Shown in pieces: positions 6,793-15,147 of a DNA stretch of 38,343 nucleotides. The stretch's first letter is position 1. Each line of letters begins with the position of its first letter. A model generated the notes under the pieces. It was not told the DNA's origin. It did not search any database and saw nothing but the letters and a program-made list of their open reading frames with translations. Position numbers and translations under genes: made by a program. Source of the DNA: Verrucomicrobiota bacterium (GTDB taxonomy: Bacteria; Verrucomicrobiota; Verrucomicrobiia; Opitutales; Opitutaceae); NCBI GenBank assembly GCA_030832235.1, contig JAURJO010000110.1, positions 1 through 38,343 on the forward strand. The letters are read 5' to 3'.

Positions 6793-9510
6793 TCAACCGG
6801 TGGTGGCGGCGGCGGGGAGTCCCGCCCCCGCGAGTCGCCGGCAGGTTGCGAGCGTGTCGATCTCCGCGGGCGTCTTGTCGGTGCGGATGCGGGCGATGCG
6901 CGGGAAGCGCAGGGCGAAGCCGCTTTCATGGCGGTCGCTCGGCTGGATCGAGTCGAAGGCGATTTCCAGCACGACGTCGGGCACGACGATCCGCCGCCGG
7001 CCGCGTTCCTCCAGCGTGCGCTCGAGAAAATGCGGGGTGAGCCGCGCGATCTCCTCGTCGGTGAGCCCGGAGTACGCCTTGCCCACAGTGAGCAGGCGGC
7101 CGGTGGCGTCGTCGCGGATCGCAAAGGTGTAATCGCTGAGCACGTCGCGCCGGCGGCCATGGCCGAACTCCACGGCGACGACCACGACGTCGAGGGTGGC
7201 GGCCGCCTTCTTCAACTTCAGCCACGCCAACCCGCGACGGCCCGGAGCGTAGGGGCTGGCGGGGTCCTTGGCCATGAGTCCCTCGTTGCCCCGCGCCTTC
7301 GCCGCGAGGAACGCGGCCTCGATTTCCACCGCATCGCCCGCCGCGCGGCGCGGCGCGAGCAGGAAGGAGTCCGGCGTGGAGCCGGTGGCGATCGATTCCA
7401 AGGAGGCACGGCGTTCACGGAGCGGCCTCCCCAGGAGAGTAACTCCGCCCAGCCATAGGAGGTCGTAGGCGCAGAACGAAACCGGCACCTCGGCACCGAG
7501 GAAGAAGTCGTCTCCCTTGCGGCCCAGCCGGCGTTGCAACTCGGCGAAGGGCAGCGCGCGGCCGTCGCGCCAGGCAAGCAGTTCGCCGTCGAGGATCGCG
7601 TCGGCCGGCAGACCCGCGAGGCTTCGCGCGAGATCGGGAAACTGCATGGTGATCCGCTTCAGGTCGCGGGAGTACAGTTCCACGCGTTCGCCCAGCTTGT
7701 GCGCCTGGCAGCGGATACCGTCGTACTTTTCCTCCAGCCAGACCGGCGCGTTGAGGCGTTCGAGGATCGCTTCGGCCGTCGGTTCCGGGCTCGCGAGCAT
7801 GAACTGCAGCGGGTGAAAAACCTTCAGCTGGATCTCCCCCAGACGACCGGCGCGGGCGGCTCGGGTCACGACCGCGAGATCGCCACACAGCATGTTCGCT
7901 TCCCGCACCAACTCCACGGGCCGGCCGGTCGCGAGCGCAATCGCCTCCTCGATGAGGCCTTCCTTCAGGCCGATGCGCAGGTCGCCGGTGATAAGCTTCA
8001 CGAGGTACTTCGCCTCGGCCGGGCTGAGTCGCGGGAGGAGTGCGGTGGTGCGCTCGAGCTTGGCGGCGGGCGCCGGTTCCGCGGCGACTGCCGTAAGAAA
8101 GGCCGCCAGATCCCCGAGGGAAACCGGTGCGCCCTGCGGCTGGCGGCCGGCGAACATCGCGGCGGTGGCGTCACCGGCGTCGGGAAAGCGCCGGAACTGC
8201 GCGCGGTATTCCGCCTCGCTGAGTCCGGCCGCATCGAGGACCGCGCGTTTCAGCAGCGCCCAACCGAGACCGAGTGTGCGGCCGTCGCTCTGCGGAAACG
8301 CCCGGGCGCTGAAGAACACCGCGGCGCATCCGGCCGCCTCCTCCGGCAGGACGGCGAGATAGTTGGCGAGTAACTCCACTTTCCGCGTGCGTTGCGCGGC
8401 GGCGTGGATCGCGTCGGCGGTGGCGGTAAGGTGCAGCAGGGCGTCCGGCGTGTCCGCGCCACCGTTGTTTCCGCGCGCAGGGCAATCAGGCGGAGCCGCC
8501 TCGATGCGCGGCACGGACGCCGTACGCGCTATCGCCAGCTCCAGCTGGTTTTCCTCGCCGATCGCCCAAGCCTCGATGCCTCGCTCGCGCAGGGTCGCGG
8601 CGAACTCCCGCGCGAAGCCGTGGAGCGTGAGGACGCGGCGCGGGCTGACGGCTTCGACGAAGCGCAACAGGTCGGGAAAATCGGCGTGATCGGAGAGCGG
8701 AAACGCCGCGTCGCATTGGTAGCGGAAGGTGGCGTTGGGATCCATCGCCCAGCCGGTGATCGCCGCGGTGCGGCGGCGAGGGATTTTCCGGAGAAACGCG
8801 GAGGCGCGCGATTGCGGCGGGCAGATCACCACGTGACCCGGGGATTCGGCGGCGTCGAACGCGCGGTGCGGCGGGAAAGCGATGCCCAGTTCCTCGTAGA
8901 TGCGGGTGAGTCGGTGCGTCTGCGGGTGGAGCATCACGGGCAGACGAGCGTCCGTGAGACCGCTCAGCAGTTCCTGGCTCTTGCCCAGGCTGTAGCCGAA
9001 AAGCACCGGCACCTCGCCGTCGGCTAGGGCCGCGTGGCAGAACGCGGTGATGTCGGCGAGGACGCGCTCGGTCGGCGGAAACACGTACTGCGGGCGGCCG
9101 AAGGTTGTCTCCATGATGACCGTGTCGGCGCGCGGCGTCGCGCAAATCTCGGCGGAGCGTCCCGGCCGAAGTTTGAAATCGCCCGTGTAGAGGAGCGAAC
9201 CGAGCTGCTCGTGCTCGAGCAGGCATTGGGCGGAACCGTGGATGTGGCCCGCGGGGTAAAGCGTGACCACGGTCGAAGGATCGAGACGTTCCGTCTGCCC
9301 GAACGGCAGCACGTGCTCGATGCGCTTGGCGGGCAACCGCGCCTGCATGAGGCGCGAGGTGCCGGCGGAGCAAAGCACTTCGCCGTGCGCGGCGAGGTGG
9401 TCGAAGTGCGCGTGGGAGACGAAGGAACGCGGCCGCGCGTGGTGGGCGTCGAGCCACCAGCCGACCTCGGGCAACCAGACGCCCGCGTTGAACTCCACCT
9501 GCCAAGGCAT
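6793..9510 (-). CDS. Fusion: MBL-fold exonuclease + ATP-dependent DNA ligase
   Basis: A single 905-residue frame joins two DNA-processing enzymes. Residues 1-335 are a metallo-beta-lactamase nuclease of the ligase-associated exonuclease type: HAHFDH at 33-38, GHIHGSAQ at 88-95, TGD at 109-111 and SDHAD at 273-277 give the metal ligands. A linker of about 20 residues follows. Residues 355-905 are an ATP-dependent DNA ligase: an N-terminal DNA-binding domain with GDLRIGLKEGLIEEAIA (509-525), then motif I KYDGIR with the adenylated lysine K595, an ILDGELLAW motif, GNEGLMAKDP and a C-terminal OB-fold. In many bacteria these are separate adjacent genes with a DEXH (Lhr-type) helicase and a phosphoesterase; neither partner is beside it here. 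Probably a DNA-repair enzyme that trims ends and seals nicks. Confidence 0.93.
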   Translation of the reverse strand: MPWQVEFNAGVWLPEVGWWLDAHHARPRSFVSHAHFDHLAAHGEVLCSAGTSRLMQARLPAKRIEHVLPFGQTERLDPSTVVTLYPAGHIHGSAQCLLEHEQLGSLLYTGDFKLRPGRSAEICATPRADTVIMETTFGRPQYVFPPTERVLADITAFCHAALADGEVPVLFGYSLGKSQELLSGLTDARLPVMLHPQTHRLTRIYEELGIAFPPHRAFDAAESPGHVVICPPQSRASAFLRKIPRRRTAAITGWAMDPNATFRYQCDAAFPLSDHADFPDLLRFVEAVSPRRVLTLHGFAREFAATLRERGIEAWAIGEENQLELAIARTASVPRIEAAPPDCPARGNNGGADTPDALLHLTATADAIHAAAQRTRKVELLANYLAVLPEEAAGCAAVFFSARAFPQSDGRTLGLGWALLKRAVLDAAGLSEAEYRAQFRRFPDAGDATAAMFAGRQPQGAPVSLGDLAAFLTAVAAEPAPAAKLERTTALLPRLSPAEAKYLVKLITGDLRIGLKEGLIEEAIALATGRPVELVREANMLCGDLAVVTRAARAGRLGEIQLKVFHPLQFMLASPEPTAEAILERLNAPVWLEEKYDGIRCQAHKLGERVELYSRDLKRITMQFPDLARSLAGLPADAILDGELLAWRDGRALPFAELQRRLGRKGDDFFLGAEVPVSFCAYDLLWLGGVTLLGRPLRERRASLESIATGSTPDSFLLAPRRAAGDAVEIEAAFLAAKARGNEGLMAKDPASPYAPGRRGLAWLKLKKAAATLDVVVVAVEFGHGRRRDVLSDYTFAIRDDATGRLLTVGKAYSGLTDEEIARLTPHFLERTLEERGRRRIVVPDVVLEIAFDSIQPSDRHESGFALRFPRIARIRTDKTPAEIDTLATCRRLAGAGLPAAATTG

Positions 9511-9678
9511 CCGGCGACTGTCTCCCGTCGTGGCCCCGGCTCAAGCGGTGTCGCGTGAAATCCGCGGTTCAAATTCGCTGAAGGCGGAATCCCCTTCCTC
9601 CTTCGCCGAGCCTAAGGAGGACAAAACGGCAGTCGCGGTCTCAGTATTGTCCGCGGTACAAGGCAGCGGCTTCACGAG

Positions 9679-9772
9679 ACGCCTTTCGTCTGGAAATGCC
9701 GAACCGACTTTCGTCACGAAACGCGTGCGGTGTAGCCGAGGGTGTATACCCGCCTCAGGCGGGTTCCCTCGG
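9679..9772 (-). ncRNA. Structured intergenic element, copy A
   Basis: Read on the minus strand this holds three parts. First, an outer stem of CCGAGGG/CCCTCGG (766-772 with 736-742 of the 9.7-kb region) encloses a hairpin ACCCGCC-TGA-GGCGGGT (9748-9764). Next is a conserved CTACACCGC spacer. Last is an 11-bp stem with one mismatch (9716-9726 with 9679-9689) that encloses a small GAC-GAAA-GTC hairpin with a GNRA-type loop. Copy B at 23452-23537 keeps the same layout; over a 60-nt ungapped stretch 50 positions agree. Whether it is transcribed is not known. It lies in the 444-bp gap (9511-9954) that otherwise has no convincing gene. Confidence 0.5.
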
Positions 9773-9857
9773 ATCGTCGGAAACTCCTTCCGCCAATTCC
9801 CTTTCGATCTCTCTGACTTCCCGCCCTGCGACGTGCCCTTCGTGGCCTTCCGTGAAG

Positions 9858-9886
9858 GAGGAAGCCTCGGCGAAGCAGGCTCCCTC
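9858..9886. other. Hairpin downstream of the DegT gene
   Basis: GAGGAAGCCT (9858-9867) pairs with AGGCTCCCTC (9877-9886) with one A/C mismatch, around a 9-nt loop. It lies about 70 nt past the stop codon of the minus-strand DegT gene and lacks a U-tract. It may be a weak terminator or part of the repeat mosaic in this gap. Confidence 0.3.
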
Positions 9887-9954
9887 ATCTGTCCCAGCTG
9901 GCGCAGCCCGAGCGACGCTTCTGTTGCAGCGGAGCCGCCCTGGGAAATCCGGCC

Positions 9955-11304
9955 TCAAGCTTTAAGCTTGGCCGCGACGAGGGCGGCGCTCTGGGACTGC
10001 AGTCGGGCGAAGGCCTCCACCACGCGGTCGAGCGCGGGGCGGTCGGCGAGCAGGACAGTTTGGGGCAGCGCCACGACCTGCGCGCAGGTGGCGCGGTTGC
10101 CCTTGAGCTCCGCGAAGCTTGCGCGGAAAGCCTTCAGACGTTCGGCGGGGAATAGCCGTTGGAATCCGCGGGAGGCGATCACTTCATCGAAGATGCCGTC
10201 GAAGTACTGCTCCTTGTAGACGGAACTGCCGGGGATTCCCTCGGCGCTGAGCGCCTTGAGGAAAACGTCACGCGACAGACCGTTGAACCCGGTGGCGTCG
10301 TAGCGCACGGGATAGAGGTGATACACCCCGCGGCTGTTTTCCGGTACGCGCACCGGTGCGATGCCGGGTATGCGGGCGAGGCGCTCGTTCAGGTATGCTG
10401 CCGCCTCGCGCCGGCGCGCCGTCTCGGCGACCAGCTTCTCAACCTGTTGTAACAGGACCACGCCCTGGAATTGGGTGAGGCGGAAGTTACTGCCGCGCGT
10501 GAAGAAGCCGCTGCCCTTGAAGTTGCCCACCGAGCGGCCGCAATTGTGGAAGGAGTCGCAGCGGTCGATGAGGTCGCCATCGATGCTGGTGATGGCGCCG
10601 CCCTCGCCCGCGGGAATGTGTTTCGATTGTTGGAAGCTGAAGCAGCCTAGCTCGCCGAGTGTGCCGCATTTGCGGCCTTTGTATTCCGCGAGCCAGGCCT
10701 GGCAGGCGTCCTCGACGACGCGCAGCCCGCGTGCGCGGGCGACATCGTTCACCGGGTCCATGTCGCAGGGGAGGCCGAAGATGTGCACCGGCAGGAGGGC
10801 GCGGGTACGGTCGGTGATGCGCGACGCGATCGAGGCGGGGTCGATGTTGAGGGTGGTGGGATCGGTGTCGGCCAGCACTGGCAGCGCCTTGTGCGCGAGG
10901 ATCGCGTTGTAGGAGGCGATGAACGTGTAAGGAGAGACGATGACCTCGTCGCCGGCGTCGACCCCGACCACGTGGAGGGCGGTGATCAGCGCGGTGGTGC
11001 CGCTTGAGGTCGCGAGGCAGCGGCGTGCCCCCATTAGGTCGGCCCAGCGGCGCTGGAAGTCAGCGACGGCGCCGCCAGCAGCCTGGTTCCATTTCCCACT
11101 GCGGCAGACCTTGAGCATTTCGGATTCCCATTCCGCCTTCCACACCGGCCAGGTCTGCCAGCCACCCGTGTGCACGGGCTTGCCGCCAAGAATAGCGGGC
11201 TTCGCGACCGCAGATGTGGCGCCGATGGCGGGCGCCGCACCGGCGGCGATTGCTGCCCCCGCGAGGGAGGAACGGGTCAGAAACTCACGGCGGGAAGTGC
11301 TCAT
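9955..11304 (-). CDS. DegT/DnrJ/EryC1/StrS-family PLP enzyme with Tat signal
   Basis: A 449-residue protein of the sugar aminotransferase/dehydratase family. The N-terminus STSRREFLTRSSLAGAAIAAG is a twin-arginine signal (R5, R6), so the folded, PLP-loaded enzyme is probably exported. The catalytic core includes the SSGTTAL phosphate-binding loop (about 100-106), VVEDACQ with the PLP-contacting D199, and FSFQQSKHIPAGEGG with the PLP lysine K228. Classical members work in the cytoplasm on nucleotide sugars, so an exported one is unexpected; Tat-bearing relatives are familiar from Planctomycetota and Verrucomicrobiota, and their substrate is unclear. The ATG at 11304 begins the Tat signal; the frame to 11463 runs through a hairpin repeat and is rejected. 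Confidence 0.9.
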   Translation of the reverse strand: MSTSRREFLTRSSLAGAAIAAGAAPAIGATSAVAKPAILGGKPVHTGGWQTWPVWKAEWESEMLKVCRSGKWNQAAGGAVADFQRRWADLMGARRCLATSSGTTALITALHVVGVDAGDEVIVSPYTFIASYNAILAHKALPVLADTDPTTLNIDPASIASRITDRTRALLPVHIFGLPCDMDPVNDVARARGLRVVEDACQAWLAEYKGRKCGTLGELGCFSFQQSKHIPAGEGGAITSIDGDLIDRCDSFHNCGRSVGNFKGSGFFTRGSNFRLTQFQGVVLLQQVEKLVAETARRREAAAYLNERLARIPGIAPVRVPENSRGVYHLYPVRYDATGFNGLSRDVFLKALSAEGIPGSSVYKEQYFDGIFDEVIASRGFQRLFPAERLKAFRASFAELKGNRATCAQVVALPQTVLLADRPALDRVVEAFARLQSQSAALVAAKLKA

Positions 11305-11398
11305 GGGGCGGGTGCGGGGTGCGTCAGGAGGCTGATTCGCCTGCGAGCGAAGGCAAGAGGTGAGCTCCTTCCCGCACGCGCCCGGGTGCCTTCCGCGT

Positions 11399-11450
11399 AA
11401 ACATTGAACGCCCTGACCCCATCCAGATGGGGTCAGGGCGTTCAATGTTT
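11399..11450. repeat. 24-bp perfect inverted repeat (hairpin 1)
   Basis: Positions 11399-11422 pair without mismatch with 11427-11450 around a CCAG loop. The core GAACGCCCTGACCCC is shared with the hairpin at 11657-11695. It lies 95 bp upstream of the DegT start and has only a short T-run on the plus strand, so a simple terminator does not explain it. Confidence 0.85.
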
Positions 11451-11656
11451 CATGAGCGGGCATCCTACCGTATCTCTCACAGCTGTTGCGGCCCGAGCGG
11501 TTTGGGCGTCGGCATCTACGGCAGCGAGTTGCTTCCGGTTCACAATCCGTTTCTTCGAGCTTACGGATCAGGGGCTTACGTCGGGTGCGCCCCGACTATG
11601 GTTCCGCATCCTGTTTCTGCGTAGGCCGAGCACCCGGCGGGGGTATGGGCGAACAA
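11451..11656. mobile_element. Segment bounded by two related hairpins (possible REPIN/MITE-like element)
   Basis: These 206 bp lie between two hairpins that share the stem core GAACGCCCTGACCCC. Open frames across it read through both hairpins and encode no recognisable protein. No transposase is present, and target duplications cannot be defined because both ends are palindromic. Assignment as a small non-autonomous element of the REP/IS200-associated kind is an inference. Confidence 0.35.
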
Positions 11657-11695
11657 CGAACGCCCTGACCCCTTTGAAAAGGGTCAGGGCGTTCG
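11657..11695. repeat. Inverted repeat (hairpin 2), possible TonB-gene terminator
   Basis: Positions 11657-11671 pair with 11681-11695 over 15 bp, with a further TTT/AAA pairing possible after one mismatch. It lies 27 bp past the stop codon of the minus-strand TonB receptor gene. The plus-strand tail is T-rich (GCGTTTCTTTT) and the minus-strand tail is weaker (TTGTTCGCC). Confidence 0.8.
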
Positions 11696-11721
11696 GCGTT
11701 TCTTTTCGGTGGGCGAGTGCT

Positions 11722-14700
11722 TCACATCCGCCAAGAGGCGGAGAGGTTGAAGCTGGTAGGCTGCTTTAGGCCGAAGCCCACGGGTACCGTCTCGCGCGCG
11801 GGTGAGTTGTAATTGCCGTCGCGCGGACGCAGCGCGGTGGTGGCGGTTCCGTTGGTAGAGGTTGTCCAGTAGATCGTCCGGTCATTGAGCAGGTTGTTGA
11901 CCACCAGGTTGAGCTGGATGTTGCGGCGGTTGACGCGCCACAGGTAACCGAGGGTGGTCGTGACGGTCGTGTCGCCCTTCGGAGTGAATAGCGGGGTGTT
12001 AACGCTGCGATTCGGGTCATCGATCGCGCGCGTCGGGTTGGCCGGATCGACAATCGTGTCGGCCCCGCGGTTGCCCATGACCTCTCGGCCCCGGTACTGG
12101 ACACCGAGGCCGAAACGCAGACCGCGGGCCCGTCCTTCCTGCACGGTATAGTCACCAAACGCCTTGTAGAGGTGCTGGTTGTTTCCCGTGGTGCGCGAGA
12201 GGTTCAGGTTGTTGTAGGCGGTGAAGATCGTGTTGTACGCGTTTACGGCGGCATCGACGTCCGGGGAGCGGACGTTGGCGGGGATCGAGGTGTCCACGGT
12301 GGCAACGTTGTTGGAATCGACCTTTCCACCCACGTCCTGGAGAATCAGCCGGAAGTTATCGCGGTTCCGTGCGATGTAGGCGCGGGTGAGTTGGTAGGCG
12401 TTGGCGCCGTACACCTCGGGCAGGACCACGCTGCCGCTGACCCGCAGGCCCTTGATCACGTTGACGGTGACCTCGGCTTCGTAACCCCGGGCGATGCGAT
12501 CCTGCAGGTCGCTGCCGCTGATGAACACCGGCACGCCGCGCTTGTTGAGGTCGTCGGTCGAGCCGATCGGCGTGGCGGTGAGCAGCGTGTTGAATGGGAA
12601 TCCGCTCACGGTGAACGGATTGTTGATCTCCTTGCTGGTGTAGTAGGTGAGATTCACGTCGAGCCGGCGTTGGAAAAACTCGAAGCGCGTGCTGTAGTTC
12701 CATCCGGTGGACACGGTGGGCTGGACGATGCCGCCCCCCTGCAGGAGCGCATAAGCCTTCTGCGGGTTGAAGCTCTCGGAGTAGTTGGCGGACGGGCTCA
12801 GCCACGACAGCAGGTGCACGACGGTGCCGACGGACTTCGTGGTCACGTAGCCATTGAGCACCGGAGCGTTGTAGTCGTCCTGGAAACGGTAGCCGAGGTA
12901 GCGCGGGTCGCGCGTGCCGCCGGTGAGGCGCGGCCGGGTGATGGCGGGGATGGCAGAAAGCGGGCGGCCGGCCGAGTCGAGCGGCACGTAGGTGAGCGAC
13001 GCCCAGTCGGCAGGGGCGTTGGGCTTGAAGAGCGGCTTCAGTGGATCGCGGTCGGTCGGGTAGTCACCGTTGACGGCCATCTGCTGCGAACCGGACTGGT
13101 AACGATCGCGACGGGCGGCCCCCAACAGGATGATCCGGTCCTGCCAGAAGCGCGCGTTGAGGGCGGCCATCGCGTAGCGGTAATTGGTGTCGTTGACGGA
13201 CTCCGCGTCGAAGCGCGTGTGGTCGATCACCCAGCGCGGAGTGACCATCGAGGTGGTTCGCGTGGCGGGATCGTAATAGGGGATGGACTTGCCCGCGAGG
13301 TCGATGAACGGGCGGCTCGGCTCGTTCCAGTAGCGGCGGACCTTGATGGTGGAGGCGGTGCCGTTGATCCACGCGAGCGTGTTGTCGCCCTGCGCCAGGC
13401 TGAGCCATTGGTAGGAGAGGGTGTAGTGGTTCCTGTTCTCACCGACCATGGTGTTGATGGCGAAGCGCCCGAAGCGGGTGTCCTTCCGCCAGGCGACCGA
13501 GGCGCGGACGTTGTGGTAATCGTAGTGGCGGAACCCGCGGAAAAAATTGCCGTCGCCGTAAGCCTGGAGGAAGTGCGGGTTGGGCTGGCCGTTCGGCAGG
13601 ACGCGGTTGACGTCAATGTAGGTGTTGTTGGCGCCGCGGTTCTGCTCCCCGTTGGTGTAGTTGGAGTTCTTGTTGATGTCGGCCGCGAGCTCGACGCTGA
13701 AGTCCCCGAGGCGCTGCTCGACCGTGAGCTGCACGTCGCGGAACGTGCTCTCGAGGAGCGGGCCGTCCTGGTTGATGGAGAAGCGTTCCGAGGGTCGGCG
13801 GAAACCCGACGCGGCCTCGACGGTGTCGAAGCGCGCGGATGGCACGTTCCACGCGTGGACGAGATTGGCGTTGGTCAGGCCGAATGCAGGTGCGGATCCG
13901 GACACGTAGCCCGCGATCGGGGTGCTGGCGGTCGTGCCGCCACCGATGGTGATCGGCTCGTTGGTGTAGCTCGCGACGCCGTTGAAGCCGCTGTACGGGT
14001 CGAAGACGTTGTAATTCGCGCCGCGACGGGCCACGCCTTGGGCCTGCAGCGCGGTGAGCTCCGCGGCGGTGGCGGTGGCAAGCGCGGCGGGGGTGGCGAA
14101 CGTGGTGCGGCCGTTCCAACCCGAGAGCTGGTCCTGCAGATTGTTGATGGGCGAATTGATCTCTCGGTTGATGGCCTCGGCCTCGAGGCGGATCACGGTA
14201 TCGCGCAGGGGGCGGAACGTCATGGTGGCGAACGCGCCCTTGCGTTTCTCGAACTGTTTCTCCCGCCAGCCGAGGCCGTGCTGGGCCACGCCCGCGATGC
14301 GCACGGCGAGGCGTTCGGTGAGCGGCTGGTTGACGTCGATCGTGGCGCGCATGAGGTGCCACGATCCGGCGGTGAGCTTCACATCCTGGAACGCGCGGTC
14401 CGTGCGGGCCTGCTTGGTCGTGGAGGAGCTCACGCCGCCGAGGCTGCCGTTGCCGAAGAGGATCGAGTTGGCGCCGCGACCGAAGTCGTAGCGCTCGAGC
14501 GCGTAGCTGTCGTTGTCCCCGTTCACCGGGAAGAAATTGCGGAGCTGCTGTCCCGCGCCCACGCCGCGAGAGGTGTAGCGCACGGTGAAAGTGGTGAAGT
14601 TGAACGTGCCGATGTCGGACTGAAACGTCGCCCCGGGCGACCAGTTCTGCGCGTCCATGAGGTCGGTGAGATTCAGCGCCTCGATGAACTCGCGGTTGAT

Positions 14701-14949
14701 GACGGAGTACGCGGCCGGCGTGTCGCGTAGATCGGTCGCGAGGCGTCCGCCGGCAAGTGCGCTGGCGGCGGCGAAGCCCGTGTCTCGGTCGGTGTTCACC
14801 GTGAAGGGCGTGAGCTGCACGGCGTCCTCGGCGCGCGGGGCCGCGGCGGCCGCGGCCGGCATCACGGGGGCAACCTGCCCTCGAAGCACGGCAAGCGGAA
14901 GGCAGAGCAACAGAAGCGCGGCGCGGCGCGGAACGGGGAGGGTTTGCAT
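11722..14949 (-). CDS. TonB-dependent outer-membrane receptor
   Basis: A 1075-residue protein with a signal peptide (MQTLPVPRRAALLLLCLPLAVLRGQ), then an Ala-rich spacer and a TonB-box-like EDAVQLTPFTV at 41-51. The plug domain follows: TDLRDTPAAYSVINREFIEAL, then SPGATFQSD, and a GRGANSILFGNGSLGGV motif typical of plugs. The rest is a long barrel with alternating strands, ending in PTSFNLSASWRM. It would import a ligand, such as a glycan or siderophore, using TonB energy. The N-terminal plug style is characteristic of Opitutaceae receptors, many of which sit near sugar-use genes. No STN signalling domain is present. The ligand cannot be deduced. The neighbouring DegT gene on the same strand is separated by a hairpin-bounded element. 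Confidence 0.93.
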   Translation of the reverse strand: MQTLPVPRRAALLLLCLPLAVLRGQVAPVMPAAAAAAPRAEDAVQLTPFTVNTDRDTGFAAASALAGGRLATDLRDTPAAYSVINREFIEALNLTDLMDAQNWSPGATFQSDIGTFNFTTFTVRYTSRGVGAGQQLRNFFPVNGDNDSYALERYDFGRGANSILFGNGSLGGVSSSTTKQARTDRAFQDVKLTAGSWHLMRATIDVNQPLTERLAVRIAGVAQHGLGWREKQFEKRKGAFATMTFRPLRDTVIRLEAEAINREINSPINNLQDQLSGWNGRTTFATPAALATATAAELTALQAQGVARRGANYNVFDPYSGFNGVASYTNEPITIGGGTTASTPIAGYVSGSAPAFGLTNANLVHAWNVPSARFDTVEAASGFRRPSERFSINQDGPLLESTFRDVQLTVEQRLGDFSVELAADINKNSNYTNGEQNRGANNTYIDVNRVLPNGQPNPHFLQAYGDGNFFRGFRHYDYHNVRASVAWRKDTRFGRFAINTMVGENRNHYTLSYQWLSLAQGDNTLAWINGTASTIKVRRYWNEPSRPFIDLAGKSIPYYDPATRTTSMVTPRWVIDHTRFDAESVNDTNYRYAMAALNARFWQDRIILLGAARRDRYQSGSQQMAVNGDYPTDRDPLKPLFKPNAPADWASLTYVPLDSAGRPLSAIPAITRPRLTGGTRDPRYLGYRFQDDYNAPVLNGYVTTKSVGTVVHLLSWLSPSANYSESFNPQKAYALLQGGGIVQPTVSTGWNYSTRFEFFQRRLDVNLTYYTSKEINNPFTVSGFPFNTLLTATPIGSTDDLNKRGVPVFISGSDLQDRIARGYEAEVTVNVIKGLRVSGSVVLPEVYGANAYQLTRAYIARNRDNFRLILQDVGGKVDSNNVATVDTSIPANVRSPDVDAAVNAYNTIFTAYNNLNLSRTTGNNQHLYKAFGDYTVQEGRARGLRFGLGVQYRGREVMGNRGADTIVDPANPTRAIDDPNRSVNTPLFTPKGDTTVTTTLGYLWRVNRRNIQLNLVVNNLLNDRTIYWTTSTNGTATTALRPRDGNYNSPARETVPVGFGLKQPTSFNLSASWRM

Positions 14950-15005
14950 GGGCCGGGTGGGGGATGAATGGAAGGACGGAGCGTCTTGCCGGGGCTTGCA
15001 GGCTG

Positions 15006-15026
15006 CCCCGCATTCTCCGTGCGGGG
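15006..15026 (-). promoter_or_regulatory. Leader hairpin upstream of the TonB receptor gene
   Basis: CCCCGCA (15006-15012) pairs with TGCGGGG (15020-15026) around a 7-nt loop, about 57 bp upstream of the receptor ATG. An alternative pairing, TCTCC with GGAGA, overlaps it. No known riboswitch core was recognised in 14950-15147. Confidence 0.25.
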
Positions 15027-15147
15027 AGATGAGTCCTATGGAAAGGAACGCGTCGAGCTTGCTAGCCTGAAACCGTGGTCCGCTGGAAAGTCGGAGTATT
15101 CGGCGGTTGGCGATACGGGTTTCGGGAGTTCCTCGGTTAGCGGCAAA

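Noticed and set aside
9541-9888. 115-residue minus-strand open frame
   Set aside because: It spans the structured element and repeat pieces, has no protein-like pattern, and resembles translated repeat sequence.
11404-11769. 121-residue plus-strand open frame
   Set aside because: It reads through both hairpins and into the TonB gene; no domain or start signal.
14950-15147. Possible cobalamin or other riboswitch upstream of the TonB receptor
   Set aside because: Only a short hairpin is present; no conserved riboswitch core was found on the minus strand.
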